A stretch of DNA of 64,000 nt from Dactylis glomerata (lineage: Eukaryota > Streptophyta > Magnoliopsida > Poales > Poaceae): assembly GCA_007115705.1 (NCBI GenBank), contig QXEO01000211.1:636191-700190 (forward strand). Reading direction: 5' to 3'. Under the pieces are notes generated by a model. That model had not been told where the DNA came from, made no database searches, and saw only the letters and a program-made list of their open reading frames with translations. Both the position numbers and the translations under genes were made by a program. Of the stretch, positions 18,981 through 32,264 are shown one piece after another (position 1 is the first letter of the stretch; every line of letters starts with the position of its first letter).

Positions 18981-19546
18981 ACTGTCTGTAGGAAACCCTT
19001 ACCATTGGTCGAAGTTGAGTCTAGTGTTTGTGAAAACTATTTGAAAAATACAACGAATTGAGAAAATTCTAACTAGGATTCTTTTTACTCCTTATCTGGT
19101 GTCACTCTAATTCTGAGTCACCTTACCTTGATTTGATTGTAAAGGTTTTCTTCCTCATCTGTCATTTCAAACCTCTAGGATCTCGGGGTTTGGGTTCTCC
19201 TTTAATACTCCATGTCAGGTGGTTGTTCTCAAGGTTGCATCAACTACTCTGAAGCATTGTCTCTCTCTATAATGCTTCATATGTTCAGAATTCAATCAAA
19301 CTTGTTTCTGGTTATCCTTTGTTAAGTGATGTATTGGAAATGACTTGGTGGTGTTGTATCATCCTGGCATTCCATAGTTATGGTTTGTGAATCGGCTGGT
19401 TAGTGTATACGTCTTGTAGGCCTTTCTACTACCATGCTTGATTGGATGATATTACTTGTACCACATGTCTTGTTTTCCCTTACATTACATCAATCTCTTC
19501 ATTTCCTTTTGATTCCTATCGCTGAATCCTTTTGTTATCCTCCAGG
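18981..19546 (+). other. Element 4 untranslated leader
   Basis: 566 bp between PBS and gag ATG. T-rich, with no reading frame of note. Confidence 0.7.
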
Positions 19547-22500
19547 ATGTCAGGTGGTACTCGTGGTGGCGGTGGTCGTGATCATGATCGTGGCGGTGGG
19601 AATGATCAGGGGGGTGACAATGTAAATCTTCTGCCTCCACCGTCCATGGTCCAGCTTATGGCCATGTATGAAGCGAACCGCGCTGACAACATTAGGCTCC
19701 TCGAAAGGATTGAACAAAATACCGCTCGTCGTCAAGATGACTGAGTCGGCATGACAGACTTCATCCGCCTTACACCTCCAGTTTTCAGCTATTCCACTGA
19801 GCCACTTGATGCTGATTACTGGCTCCGCACTATTGAGCGCAAACTTTAGGCTGCTCATGTCGCCCAAGCGGATTGGGTGACCTTTGCCGCATATCACCTT
19901 GAAGGTGGTGCCGGTTCCTGGTGGGAGAATTTCCTTGCTATGCAGACTGCCGAGCACGTTGTGACTTGGCAGGAGTTCAAAACTGCCTTCCGAGGGTATC
20001 ACATTCCGGAGGGTTTAATGGAGCTTAAAAGGGAGGAATTCCTAAAGCTAAAGCAGGGCAATGGTTCAGTTTGCGACTACCAGGGCAATTTCAACCGCCT
20101 TGCCTGCTATGCTCCTGAAGAGGTATCTACTGATGCTAAGAAGCAGGCCTTGTTCCGCAAGGGACTGGACCCTGAGCTTCGTCGTGATCTTCATCTTCTG
20201 GATTTCAACACTTTCCAAGATCTTGTGAACAAAGCTATGAAAGCTGAAAGGGGAAAGGTTGAATATGAAGAAACTCGCAAGCGCCCTCGAGAAGATGCCC
20301 AGTCATCCGGCTCAGGCTCAAAGCGTCGCCGTTTCTGGATTCCTTATGGTGCTGTTCCACGTGCTCCCTATCAGCCAAGGCCAGATGCACCTCGTGCACC
20401 TCTGCCGGCCGTAGCACCAAAGTATCCAAGTGATCAGCAAAATCCAGGAGGCCCTCGTTCTGGTTTGACTTGCTTTACTTGTCATCAACCTGGGCATTTC
20501 TCAAGGGAGTGTCCCATGAAGATAGGTTATCTGACCCCTACTGCTCCAGGACGTGCTGTTGGACGTGGAATTTCTCTTCCTAATAAGGGTGGTAAGCCTT
20601 CAGTCGGGCGTGGTCGTTTGACCCATGTTACCATGGAGGAAGCTCAAGAAGATCCCGGTGTCATACTGGGTACGCTTTATGTCAACTCAATATTAGCTTC
20701 CGTTCTATTTGACTCTGGAGCATCCCATTCATTCATATCACAAGAATTTGCACAAGTGCATGATATACCCTTTGAAGCCATGCCATCCCCCTTGGAGATT
20801 AAAACCCCAGGGTCTCGTTGGCAAACTAGATGGATCACGCATGGTGTTGTCATTGATACTGGGTACAATCTGTTCCCCACTTCTCTTATCGCCTTGAAGT
20901 CAACTGACATTGATGTCATCTTGGGCATGGATTGGCTGACAAAATCTCAAGCCATCATTGATTGTGCGGCCAGATCTATTGTCATGACCTCTCCTGCTGG
21001 CAAAAATTTCATATGGTGGTCTCCATCATCAATACCTCCCTCCGCGGTGTCTATGTCAGAAGCAAATTTCTATGCCATTGATGTCCTTCCCCCTCTTGAA
21101 ATACATGATGTACCGGTGGTATGTGACTTTCCAGATGTCTTCCCAGAGGAATTGCCTGGCATGCCACCTGATCGAGATGTGGAGTTTGTCATAGAGTTGG
21201 TTCCTGGAACCGCTCCTATTTCTAAAAGACCTTATCGTATGCCCCCTGAAGAGTTGGTTGAACTAAAGAAGCAAATCGAGGAGTTGGAAAACAAAGGCTT
21301 CATTCAACATAGCACTTCCTCTTGGGGTTGTCCTGGACTCTTTGTCAAGAAGAGGGATACCAATGTTCCACGATTAGTCGTTGACTATCGTCCCTTGAAT
21401 GCAGCAACAATCAAGAATAAATATCCTCTTCCTAGAATCATTGATCTCTTCGATCAATTGAGCGGTGCAACCGTCTTCTCCAAAATGGATTTAAGATCGG
21501 GTTATCACCAAATTAAAATCCGAGACGAGGACATTCCAAAGACGGCGTTCACAACTCGTTATGGTCTTTACGAGTACACCGTCATGTCTTTTGGACTCAC
21601 AAATGCTCCAGCCACATTTATGCGGCTCATGAACTCTGTGTTCATGGAGTATCTCGACAAGTTTGTCGTGGTCTACATTGATGATATTCTAATCTACTCC
21701 AAGACCGAAGAAGAACATGCCGAACATCTACGTCTAGCTTTGACGAAACTTCGTGAACATCGGCTTTACACCAAGTTCTCTAAATATGAGTTCTGGTTGA
21801 ACGAGCTCATCTTTCTTGGCCATGTGCTCTCTGCTAATGGCGTTGCGGTCATCCCTGATAAAGTTCAATCTGTTCTGGATTGGGTGCCCCCTTCCTCAGT
21901 CAAGGATGTGCGGAGTTTTCTCCGATTGGCAGGTTATTACCGTCGTTTCATTGAGAATTTCTCCAAGATTGCCAAACCTATGACTGAACTTCTGAAGAAA
22001 AATAAGAAGTTTGAGTGGTCAGAGAAAGCCGAAGAAGCTTTCCAGTTACTAAAAACTAAGCTGACTACTGCTCCTGTGCTTGCCCTTCCGGACACGAGCA
22101 AGGAATTTGTTATCTATTGTGATGCCTCACTCCAAGGACTCGGTTGTGTGTTAATGCAAGATGGTCATGTGGTTGCTTATGCCTCTCGGCAATTAAAACC
22201 GCATGAACTCAATTATCCAACCCATGACTTGGAGATCGCAGCGGTTGTACATGCCTTGAAGCAATGGCGGCATTACCTGCTTGGTAATCGCTGTGAGCTG
22301 TATTCCGATCATCAGAGTCTGAAGTATCTCTTTACCCAACCAGATCTGAATCTCAGACAGAGACAATGGTTGGAACTCATCAAAGATTATGATGTGGGTC
22401 TTAACTATCAACCCGGCAAAGCCAACGTCGTGGCTGACGCGCTAAGTCGGAAGTCCTACTGCAATAATCTAATGCTTAAGCAAGCCCAACCTCCTCTTCA

Positions 22501-24007
22501 TGAAGAGTTTGCACGGCTTAATCTTGAAGTTGTTCCCTCTGGTTTCCTGTCAAACTTAGAAATCAAACCTTCCCTTGAAGAGCAAATCAAAGATGCTCAA
22601 AAGCAAGATTCTGACATTACTTCGATCAAATAGAACATTGCTAGTGGGGATGCTAATTGTTTCTCTCTTGATCATCAAGATACCGTTTATTTTGGTAAAC
22701 GTCTTGTCATACCAAACCATCGAGACTTAAAAGAGCAAATCCTTAAGGAAGCTCATGAATCACCCCTTTCCATCCATCCTGGAAGCACCAAGATGTATCA
22801 GGATCTTCGCCAAAGGTTCTGGTGGACTGGGATGAAGCGAGAAATCGCTCAGTATGTTGCTGAATGCGACGTTTGTCGTCGTGTGAAAGCTGAACATCAA
22901 AGACCTGCTGGAGTTCTTCAACCTTTATCTATTCCCGAGTGGAAATGGGATGAGATTGGTATGGATTTCATCACCGGATTTCCAAAAACTCAAAAGGGCA
23001 ACAATGCAATATGGGTGGTTGTTGATCATCTATCCAAAGTTGCTCATTTCATACCTATCCGCGAGGATATCACTGCTACTCAACTGGCAGAGTTGTATAT
23101 TTCTCGGATAGTCACTCTTCACGGTGTTCCAAAGAAAATTATCTCCGACCGCGGAAGCCTTTTCACCTCCAGGTTTTGGAAAAGCTTTCAAGAAGCTATG
23201 GGAACTCATATTTCCTTTAGCACTGCCTATCATCCTCAAACCGGAGGTCAAACTGAAAGAGTGAATCAAATTCTTGAAGACATGCTCTGAGCTTGTGTTA
23301 TCTCTTTCGGGAAGAATTGGGAGAAGTGTCTTCCCTTCGCTGAGTTCTCCTATAACAACAGCTTTCAATCCAGCTTGGGCATGGCACCTTTTGAAGCTCT
23401 ATATGGAAGAAAATGTTGAACACCGCTAAATTGGTCTGAAACTGGAGAAAGACAATTCTTTGGGCCGGACATGATCAAAGAAGCAGAAGATCAAGTTCGC
23501 ATAATTCGAGAGCGTTTGAAAACTGCTCAGTCTCGTCAAAAGAGCTATTATGATCGTCATCATCAAGATATGAGCTATGAAATTGGCGAGAAAGCCTATC
23601 TTCGAGTCACACCTCTAAAAGGCATCCATCGCTTTGGTATTAAAGGCAAATTGGCTCCTTGCTATGTTGGTCCTTTTCCTATTCTCGCTAAGCGTGGAGA
23701 GCTTGCCTATCAGTTGGAACTTCCTTCAACATTTCCGGATGTTCATGATGTATTTCATGTCTCTCAACTCAAGCGTTGCTTCAAAGATCCAATCCGTGGA
23801 GTTGATCATACCACTCTTGATCTTCAGGAAGATCTCACCTATCGGGAGTATCCTGTTCTTATCCTTGATGAAGCTAAAAGAAAAACTCAAGGCCGAACTA
23901 TCAAGTTCCTCAAAGTTGAATGGTCTCATCATTCTGAGCAAGAAGCAACTTGGGAACGAGAGGATCGCCTTCGATCCGAGTACCCTTCCTTTTTCTCTAG
24001 TTCTTAG
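19547..24007 (+). pseudogene. gag-pol: Element 4 gag-pol: Gag, protease, RT, RNase H, integrase, chromodomain
   Basis: One frame from ATG 19547 to TAG near 24007, about 1486 codons, with no frameshift but five in-frame stops: TGA 19742, TAG 19847, TAG 22631, TGA 23288 and TGA near 23417. Domains in order: Gag (about 19770-20300); CCHC knuckle CFTCHQPGHFSREC near 20471-20512; aspartic protease FDSGASHSF near 20708; RT with YIDD near 21673; RNase H (CDASLQGLGCVL); integrase HHCC near 22750-22885, with Asp/Asp/Glu in GMDFITG, SDRGSLF and GGQTERVN; and a chromodomain at about 23840-23990. The stops fit CGA-to-TGA or CAG-to-TAG changes. Confidence 0.92.
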
Positions 24008-24030
24008 GAATCTTGGGACGAGATTCTTGT

Positions 24031-24044
24031 AAGGGGGGTAGACT
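24031..24044 (+). other. Element 4 polypurine tract
   Basis: AAGGGGGGTAGACT directly precedes the 3' LTR. Confidence 0.85.
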
Positions 24045-27000
24045 TGTAACATCCCATGTTTGTAATAAAGGACACTTGCATCATAAGCATCATCTAAAAA
24101 TGCACTCTGAATTTTTCACATTTGAAACTATAGTGGAAACCCTACAATCGACCGAATTCAAACTCTATTGTTTAATTTGCAAAGTGTGTTCAGTTTATTT
24201 CAAAATGGAAAAATAAAATATTTTGAACCTGTAATAATTAGCAGAAAAGCCCCTGAAGTTTTCTAGGAGTTCTTAAACAAATTTAAAGCATAAAAGTATA
24301 CAAAACTAGTGCAGTTTTGTTTTTCCCTAAAAAAACCTACAAGTCCAGGGGGTTTTCTGAAAAAGTTGCCTTATCTTCAACCTCAAGCATCTGCGTGGCT
24401 GTCCCTGGAGGCTGCCGATGCCACCTCCTGCTCCTCATTGCTTGGCCATCGAGAAGAACACCTGGAGGCCCCCAGCGATGCCACTGACCCCCTTCCTTCC
24501 CTCCTCTCTCTCCCCTATCCCTGGCTTGCTTTCTCTCGTGCTCTTTCTTAACCGTGAACCTCCCAGTAGAGGAGCTCGACCCGCCATGGGTGCCACCTAG
24601 GGTCGCCGTTCCGTGCCTCTCCCAGCCCGGCCGACGTGCTGAGAAGCTCCGTAGCGCCGCCCTCTTCTTCCCCGTCCAAGGAATCGACCTCAACCGCCCG
24701 GAGTCGCCGCCGTTTCGCCGGATTTCTCGCCGAATAACCGAGGTCCCTGCCGCCGAATTCATCGCCGCCGTCCATCCTCCAGCCAAGCCGACCCCACTGG
24801 CGGGTTCCCGGTGAGCTCCCGGTCCGGCCGCCCCCCTTCCTCCTCCTCTTCCCGCGCCGTAGCCGCCGCCATGGCCGGCCGCCGGCGTGCCTGGGAGCCG
24901 GTCGGCTGGGCAACGGCCCAGGCCGACCTGGCTAGCGTGGCTGCTATGTGGGCCTTGGGCCCCAGCGGTCAGTGACCATGGGTCACTCTGACCCGGTGCA
25001 AAAAGTCATGCGCCCTTTATTTCTAATTTCAGAAAAATTGCTGAATATGTTATAAACTTGCAAAATTCATAGAATATTATCTGTTTGTCAGAAAATTATG
25101 AATGACCTATCAAAATGATCCTAAAAATGTGATCTACATTTTTGTTTCAGAATCATGCATGTTTATACAACTCCGAACCCTGTTTATAATAGAAAAACAA
25201 AGGCACAACTTTCTTAAGTCATGGGAACATTTCAAATGCTAGGTTTTAAGCATTTGGAGCCCATTTAAATTGCTTCTCCTATTTTAGGGTCTCAATTCAA
25301 TATCATGAACATGTCATATCATCATGCTTGATTGTGCATTGATGCATTGTATTGATTGTATTGCTTCCTTTCCGGTGTTTCTTCCTCTCGGTAGAATTTG
25401 AGACCGCGACCGAGTTCAACGCCAATACTGATCAGATCAACTACATCGAAGAACAAGGCAAGCGTAAACCCTTTGATGCATTTCTAATCCTATGTTACAC
25501 AAATGCTTTGAGCCTCCACCATATCTGCATGCGTTCAACTGTCGTTTACCGAAACTTAGAGTAAACCTATTCTGATGCATGCCCTCCTATTGTCAACTAT
25601 ATATCCATGATCCATTTGCTCCTAGCATGACTAGGTTCTGCTTTTGCGTCACCGGAAATTTACTATTCTATGCTTAGCCATGCTTAGCATTTACTGTTGC
25701 AATTCCAGTACTTGGGCTTGAAGCTTTATATGAATCTAGCATGTTAGCTTGTCGTGGTGATTGTGGTGAATTGGTAAAACTTGACAATAGGCATGGATGA
25801 GCCGCCACGCGGGTTGTGGTTGTTTGACTCATTCTCGCCGCCCTAGGACCCGAGTTCTTGTCTCTTGATCCAAGATGAGCGTACAACCGCACGTGGAGGT
25901 ATGGGACTCCTGTCGACTGACTAACTTGCTTAGACTTATCCATGAGCTACCTAGTTCGGGCTTTCCATTTGGCATACGCATCAAAAATGTTTTGAAATGA
26001 GATGGTGGAAGAGGTGCATACATACAGGATGTGGCCGGGGTGAAGGATGCTTGGTGGCATTGAACTGGATCCCCTGCACACAACAAACGGTTCCGCATCC
26101 GAGAACGGCCGATCTCGCGATGGTGGACTAGAACCTTTCGGCGTGGCTCATGGAATAGGTCGACATGAGGTAAAGGTTGTAGGCAGCCATCACCCCGCTA
26201 AGACTCCTTGCAAGGGTCCAGGGGACGGTCGTCACATGTGGGTAAAGTTGTGCACCCCTGCAGGGTTAAATCTTTTCGAAAAGCCGTGTCCACGGTTATG
26301 GACTACTTGGAGATTGATGCTAGATCATAGACAACTTGAACCTAATCGTAAAAGTGCCAACTTAAGAGTGAGATTCTGGATCACTTCCTCGGGGTCGAGG
26401 GGGTGACCGGAATGAGTGGGTTTTGAAGGTAATGTTTTGGTGGATGCTCCATGATTAAAAGAGTTTGCGAGACGCTCTCTTATCCCCTTTACAAATTCTG
26501 AGTAGTCCTCGCCTCGTGTTGATTTCTCAAAGAAAACTTGCTTTATGCAAAGAGCTACACAAAAAGACCTTGATGCCATTCATATAGTGTAGCGGGTCAG
26601 CTTGCTGAGTACACCCTCGTACTCACCCTTGTTTAATGTTGTTTTTCCACAGAAGAGACCGCCGCAGGCAACGAAGGTGGTTTCTACGCCGATATTGACT
26701 TTGACGACTAGTTTGGGGTTCCCAGGCAGCAGCCTGAGATCTACGGGTTGGGACGTTGCTTATGTTCAGGGCCTCTTAGGCCATTTGCTATCTTGTTATG
26801 TAGCATAACATAATTTGCTTTCCGTTGCTTGTTGTAATGTTGTTCAGTGACCTCTGCGTGTAATAAGTTGGATCTTTACTCTGTTAAGAGTTGAACTACT
26901 ACTACTTTGAGTCGTAGAGTCACTGTTGTGTTACCAGTTGTGGTTACCCATCTCGTGCATGATGCGTGTATGGATATAAAGTGCACGAGAGGGATTTAAG

Positions 27001-27195
27001 GCTCTCGAGCTCTCTGTTATGCAGTCTTTGTTATGATTAGTTTCACGGCGCTTCGAGATGTGTAGAGCCGATGTTTAATTCCGGCCTGCCTGCCGATGGT
27101 GTTCCGGCCTGGGACTGGTAACCCCAGTATCACTCGTTGCTAGCATGACTAATACACATAACATCTCTATATAGCTTAGAACCCGGGGTCCGACA
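24045..27195 (+). repeat. Element 4, 3' LTR (3151 bp)
   Basis: Counterpart of 15812-18961 with one extra base overall. Most differences are transitions. Confidence 0.93.
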
Positions 27196-27360
27196 TTTAC
27201 CCATATTTACTTCTAATTTTAACTGCGCCGTTAGATCTTCATTTCTTTGTAACTCATGTGAGAGTGGTATGCCGGAGAGACTAACCTCCCCCTTTACTCT
27301 GCTTCTGATAGGACTAACATCACGGGACTCCGGCTCTCACGCCTTGTCCCGGCCACCAAG
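27196..27360 (+). other. Resumed 5' UTR of the element 3 antisense gene
   Basis: Begins with the right TTTAC duplication of element 4. A possible splice acceptor (CTGATAG) lies near 27306-27312, before the ATG at 27361. Confidence 0.5.
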
Positions 27361-30300
27361 ATGGCTTCATCCAGTATGATGGCCACCTCTGGGCCAGAGG
27401 AAGATAACCCGGCCCAGGCGCAAGGACGATCCGGCTGGGAGGGGTCAGAGGTGACCCCGACCGACATATCATGGATCACCACAACGAGACGAGTCTCGGT
27501 CGGCGTAGCATGCCAGCTACCTGCGGGAGAGATCGTGCCGGCACCCGAATCCGGCGAACGGGTCGTCTTCATCTCTCACTTTGAGAGAGGCTTCGGCCTG
27601 CCGGCATCTGACTTCTTCCGGGACTTCCTGGATACTTATGATTTGCAGCCCCATCATCTGCCGGCAAACGCGGTGATGATCTTGTCTACCTTTGTTGCCT
27701 TTTGCGAGGGTTTCGCCGGCATAGAGCCCTTCTCCCAAGCTTGGGCGAAATACTTCCAACTGCGCAAGCAGGTCATTCAAGAGCCCCGGAGCAAGGATGA
27801 CCCGCCAGAGACTGCTCAAGAGAAGAAGGACCGCCCCATGACCCAATGCGGCGCGGCCACCATCATGTCTCGGAAGGGTTCAGACTTCCCCAAAATAGAG
27901 CTGCTCGAGTCATGTAACAAATGGCAGAAGAGTTTCTTCTATGTGAAGAACACAACTGATGAGGATCTGCTCAACCTGCCGCCATACGTGGACGAGCCAC
28001 CAAATGCGATGAAGAACTGGACCTATAACCCAAAGACCACGGTGGGGCCGGTTAATGCCCTCCACCGGGTTAAGGGCGAACTGCGGGATGCCGGCCTCAC
28101 TCCTCAGGACATAGTGGCTTGTTTTATCAGCCGGCGCGTCTCTCCTCTCCAGCGCCGGTCTCATAAGATATCCCAGATGAGCGGGCCCATGGACCCCACC
28201 CGGCATTCCACACATGAGCTGAGCCCCGCCGACATACTACGGCGGGTTAAAGATATATGCAAGTCTTCGCAAGTGACTTTTGCCTGGGGGCTCGAACCTT
28301 ACAGCCGGGACCGCCCCGCCCCGACGGTAATCCTCCTTAGCCGACATACAACTACTCAGCCCGATATAATGTTGTTGCCGATATATCTATGTTGGATCTT
28401 TCCTATTGCTGATATATCTCTTGTTCCTGATTACTCTGCCCTGTCTTATGCAGAAATTCAGTTTCCAAAGTATGGAGAACTCCCGCATCACGATAGCTGC
28501 TGACCGCACTGTTCCGGATCCCGAAGATCCGGATCATGAAGACAAACTACCCAAGAACACCCACACCGCTTCTGCCGCGGGTAAGGCCTCCTCATCCCGG
28601 CATTCTACTCAAGATTGGAGTGAGGATGACTCTGATGACGATTGCCAGATGTTTATCTGCCCAACCCCTCTTGCTTATCCTCTTCCTGCCATAGCTCTTG
28701 GTTACGCTATGCCATCCTCAGCTATCCCGGACGAGGAAGTCGTCGACGCTGCACCTTTGAATCAGGGACCTCCCCCTGCCGGCGTACGTATCGGCCGGAA
28801 GCGTGGGGTTAAGCCCCAGCCCGAGCCGACACAGAAGAGGCAGAAGATCAGCGTGCCCTAGCCCTAGAGGCAGAGACCCGTTGCCTCGGGGTAAGTTTCC
28901 TCCCTTTATATTATTTCTGACACATTTCTCCTTTCGATTATTAACTTAGTGTTTTCTCCCTTTCAGGGCTCCTCTTGCGCCGGAACATGCCTCCAGCTCA
29001 AGCGCCAGCCCTAACATTGATAAGTCGGCGACCGCCGCACACGCCGACATTCCATCTGCCAGCCACACCACTTCTCCGGCGCCGGCATCTTCGCCTGCGC
29101 CGGAAAAGGCCTCTTCCCTGGCGAAGGATGATCTTCTGCCAGAACAAGACGATTCTGCCCCCGACGTCCACATGGACTCAGGGGCTCAACAGGATCCTTC
29201 GACTTCTGATGTCCACATGGACATAGGAGCCCCACCAGATGCCCCTAATACCGGCGCACCTGCCAGCGGCGCCGGGACTACTGAAGGTGCCGGCGCAGGC
29301 GACAAGAGCGCCGACACAGAGAAAGGGAAAGCCCCAGAAGTGCCGGAGGTCCGGACAGACCCGGCACCTGCTTCTGCTGGACAAGCTGCACCTGCCGCGC
29401 CAGAACAACTAGCACCCAAGACTCCAACAGCTAAAAAGCCCGCTGCCCCAGCCAAGCCCTCTGTCCCGGCCGAGTCTGGCACTGTCAAGATGAAGCAAGT
29501 TATCAAGACCGGGACACGGTCTACTGCAACTGCGCCGACATCTGCTAAACCTGCGCCCTCCAGCTCTGCCATGACACTACACTTTGGCAAGGCAGCAGCC
29601 CGGCCCAGCTTCTTCGAGACGCCGAAACTTGAGGGCCGTGTCTCTCTGCTGACCAAAAGTGACAAGAGCCTTGGATCCCTCAAGGAATACTGCACGAAAT
29701 GGAATGACGCCGACTTCATGGACACTGCTAGTTCCACGAAGAAGAAATTGGCCGAAGCTTCGGCCACTGGCGATCCTGCTGCTTTACTGGCTGCCAAACC
29801 CATTCCTATTGCCAGCGAGCTCCTCAGCATATGCCACCAACGTAAGTGTTCTTCTTATACATATCCCCAGTCCCCGAAAATGTCGATCGGGTGTCCGGGA
29901 TATGGACATCCGGGATTTTCAAATACTCTTTTGCAATTAGCTATTTTCAAATCAACCGTCCAACATATCAGCTCGATTCGAGCTTCAAATCCTAGTCACC
30001 GAGGGCCGGGATAGGTGCGCAGCACCTGTGCTGGGTCTTCGAAAAATGAACACTTGGTAGAATCTTCAACTTAACTGATATGCTAAGTTTTTCTCATGAC
30101 ATTTCAAATCCCAACACTTTTGCAGCGCATGAACAACACACGGGCTGACATGTATCATGACTTCGTATGCGAGCATCGGAAGTTATCCGACGAGCATAGC
30201 AAGCTTCGGCTGGAGCTGTCCAAGAAAGGTAAACTTCGCTGACATATCGCTATATGCCGGATGCGTTTCCTCTTTTTACTTTGCAATACTATTCTTGCCG

Positions 30301-31490
30301 ACACATAACCTTGTGCCGACATTCTTTAGCTGGCACTGAAGAACAAGTCGCCGAGCTTCTTAAGAGGGTGAAAGAGCTTACAGGTATGCCGAATCCTGCT
30401 AATCTTCAACTAAGCATTTTGTACTTCAAATCCTTTAATCTTTGTCACTGTTTTCTATCTTCAAATTCTTTTAACTTCAAATCTTTGCAGATGAGAAGGC
30501 TGGACTAGAAGCATGCCACCAGGACTGTGTGTCCTCAGTGGATATGGCCAAGCGATTGGACGAAAGGGATGCTGCCCACAAGACTGAGGTGGATCAACTG
30601 AAGGGCCGGATTGTTGATCTCCTGGACGAAAAGGAGGAGAGGGATGGCCAACTTAAAAAGGTCCAGGAGCTGCTTGCTACCTCAGAAGCTGATGCTGCCG
30701 ATGCAAGAATTGAATTACAGCATCTGAAGGAGCAGGCCACCAAGTGGGAAGTTGATATTGCCCGGCTCAACGCCGATCTCGCCAGTAAGCTTCAAATCCT
30801 CTTCTGCCCGACATATAACCTTGCCCGACAGATACTGATCTTTTCTGGCATAACCTGTATGCCGACACATATTCCTGTTTCTAACATCTTTCCCATCTTT
30901 CAAACCTGTTTCCTGCTTCCGTCGAAGATGTTGAGAAGGCTCTGCAGGTGGATCGGGTGAACCGGGGTGCCCCAGTTGACTCTCCCAACTGGACTATGTC
31001 GGAGCAGCTGCTCGCCTTGGATGCCCGGAAGAAAGCCATGACATCTTATACTGAAGATCTCTTCCTTGGTGCCCAGGAAGCATACTCTGCCCTCTGGCCG
31101 GGACAAAGGACGCCCACTGACCCACTTGATCTCGGCACTGACTTGCAGCTTTCCAAGGTTCGCCTCAGGGAATGGCGGGACTCCGGCGCAAGGGTAGGAG
31201 CTGACGAAGCTCTTACTTACTTCCTCTCCTAGTACGAAAAGGCCGACTTGGAGACTTTGCGCTCTGTGCACGAAGGATCTGTGTGGACCACAGACCCGGA
31301 GTACATTCGCCGTCGCCAGGAGCTAGCCCACAGCTACGTGTACTACGCCGAGACTGAGGCCTTCATCCGGGACATCCGGGTGCCAGAGAAGAAGGAGGAC
31401 GACGCCAAGGATGCTGCCGACGCTGAGGGCTCCGACTCCAGCCAAGACAAAGAAGAAGCTGAAGAAGCCGACACTGAAGTTTCGGAATAG
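27361..31490 (+). pseudogene. Element 3 antisense gene: Transposase_28-type N-domain, low-complexity middle, coiled coil
   Basis: About eight exons: 27361-28326, 28454-28890, 28967-29841, about 30126-30228, 30330-30384, 30491-30781, 30930-31195 and 31233-31490. Introns have GT..AG ends. Exon 1 (322 codons) contains the 'putative gypsy type transposon' domain (PF04195-like) at about residues 70-140: DFFRDFLDTYDLQPHHL then FVAFCEGFAGIEPF. Exons 2-3 are Asp/Ser then Ala/Pro-rich with the basic patch GRKRGVKP. Exons 4-8 are coiled coil ending in an acidic tail. Two in-frame TAGs near 28859 and 28865 (CAG-to-TAG type) break exon 2, and the exon 3/4 phase needs a 1-nt indel. It is antisense to pol and unlike any transposase catalytic core, so the family name is historical. 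Function unknown. Confidence 0.72.
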
Positions 31491-32264
31491 GGATCTGTCC
31501 CAGCCAGAGGTGATGGCTCCATTCCATCTGCTGGATCTGGCACTCCTGAAGCCGACATTTCAACTGCCACAGGTCCATCAGCCGGCGGCTCTGCCTCCAC
31601 TCCGGTCTCTTGAACTTTGCAGCATCAAAAACTTTAAGCATTATTAGATCCCCGGTATGCCGGGTGCAGATGTAATATATACTCTATTTCCCTTTGGTTT
31701 GCTACCTGAACAAGTTTTAATTTGGTTTGCTTGTTTATGAATGCTGGATCATCTTTTGGCTAAGTCACCGAGTTTGTTTTCCTGTTTCCTCAACTCCACA
31801 ACCTTGGCTACTTGTCTACCTTATTCGGCTTTCGATGTATGACTCTCAAGGTTGCTTTATTAAACATACAGTACTTAAACTTTGAAACTTAGACTTCAAA
31901 TCATTCAACATATACAGTTTTAATTTGCGCAATAAAATAAATGTCGGTTCGCTTGCTTTATCTTTCCTTAGCCGTTTTCCATGTGTAGACAATCTCCGGC
32001 ATCTACTCTTGCTAGCCATGAAGCCGGGTTTCGGACAGAAGCTAAGTCGAAAAGCTGCCTTTGGTGTCGACACATTACTAGGCTGACATAGGAAACAATC
32101 AAATCAAGCCAACCGGCACATAAATAACAAGCTAAAAATTGACAACAATATATCTCGAAGGCAGTGCCCGATCTCTTCGGGATGCCGACATTTCATTCAT
32201 TAGTCCTGTGCCGGCATAAAGCGCCGGCACACAAAGCAAAATAGAAATACATACATTATGCTGC
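31491..32264. other. Convergent 3' region between antisense gene and integrase of element 3
   Basis: 774 bp with no convincing frame. It is T/A-rich, with TGCCGGC-type words near the integrase end (32180-32235). Presumably holds both 3' UTRs. Confidence 0.6.

Larger units (their letters stand above)
15812..27195 (+). mobile_element. Element 4: chromodomain Gypsy element (Tekay/Del-like)
   Basis: TSD TTTAC at 15807-15811 and 27196-27200. Long LTRs at 15812-18961 and 24045-27195 (3150 and 3151 bp, about 2.7% different by eye). The PBS matches initiator tRNA-Met and the PPT is present. One gag-pol frame ends in a chromodomain, the signature of chromoviruses. Long LTRs and this layout suggest the Tekay/Del group. 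The frame is continuous but carries five nonsense codons. Confidence 0.95.

Noticed and set aside
28850..28970. A frameshift at the end of exon 2 of the element 3 antisense gene
   Set aside because: With splicing 28890/28967 the phase is correct without any indel. Two CAG-to-TAG stops explain the break better.
27361..31490. Calling the antisense genes of elements 3 and 5 transposases
   Set aside because: The family name contains 'transposon' but I see no DDE or other catalytic core, and the genes sit antisense in LTR elements.
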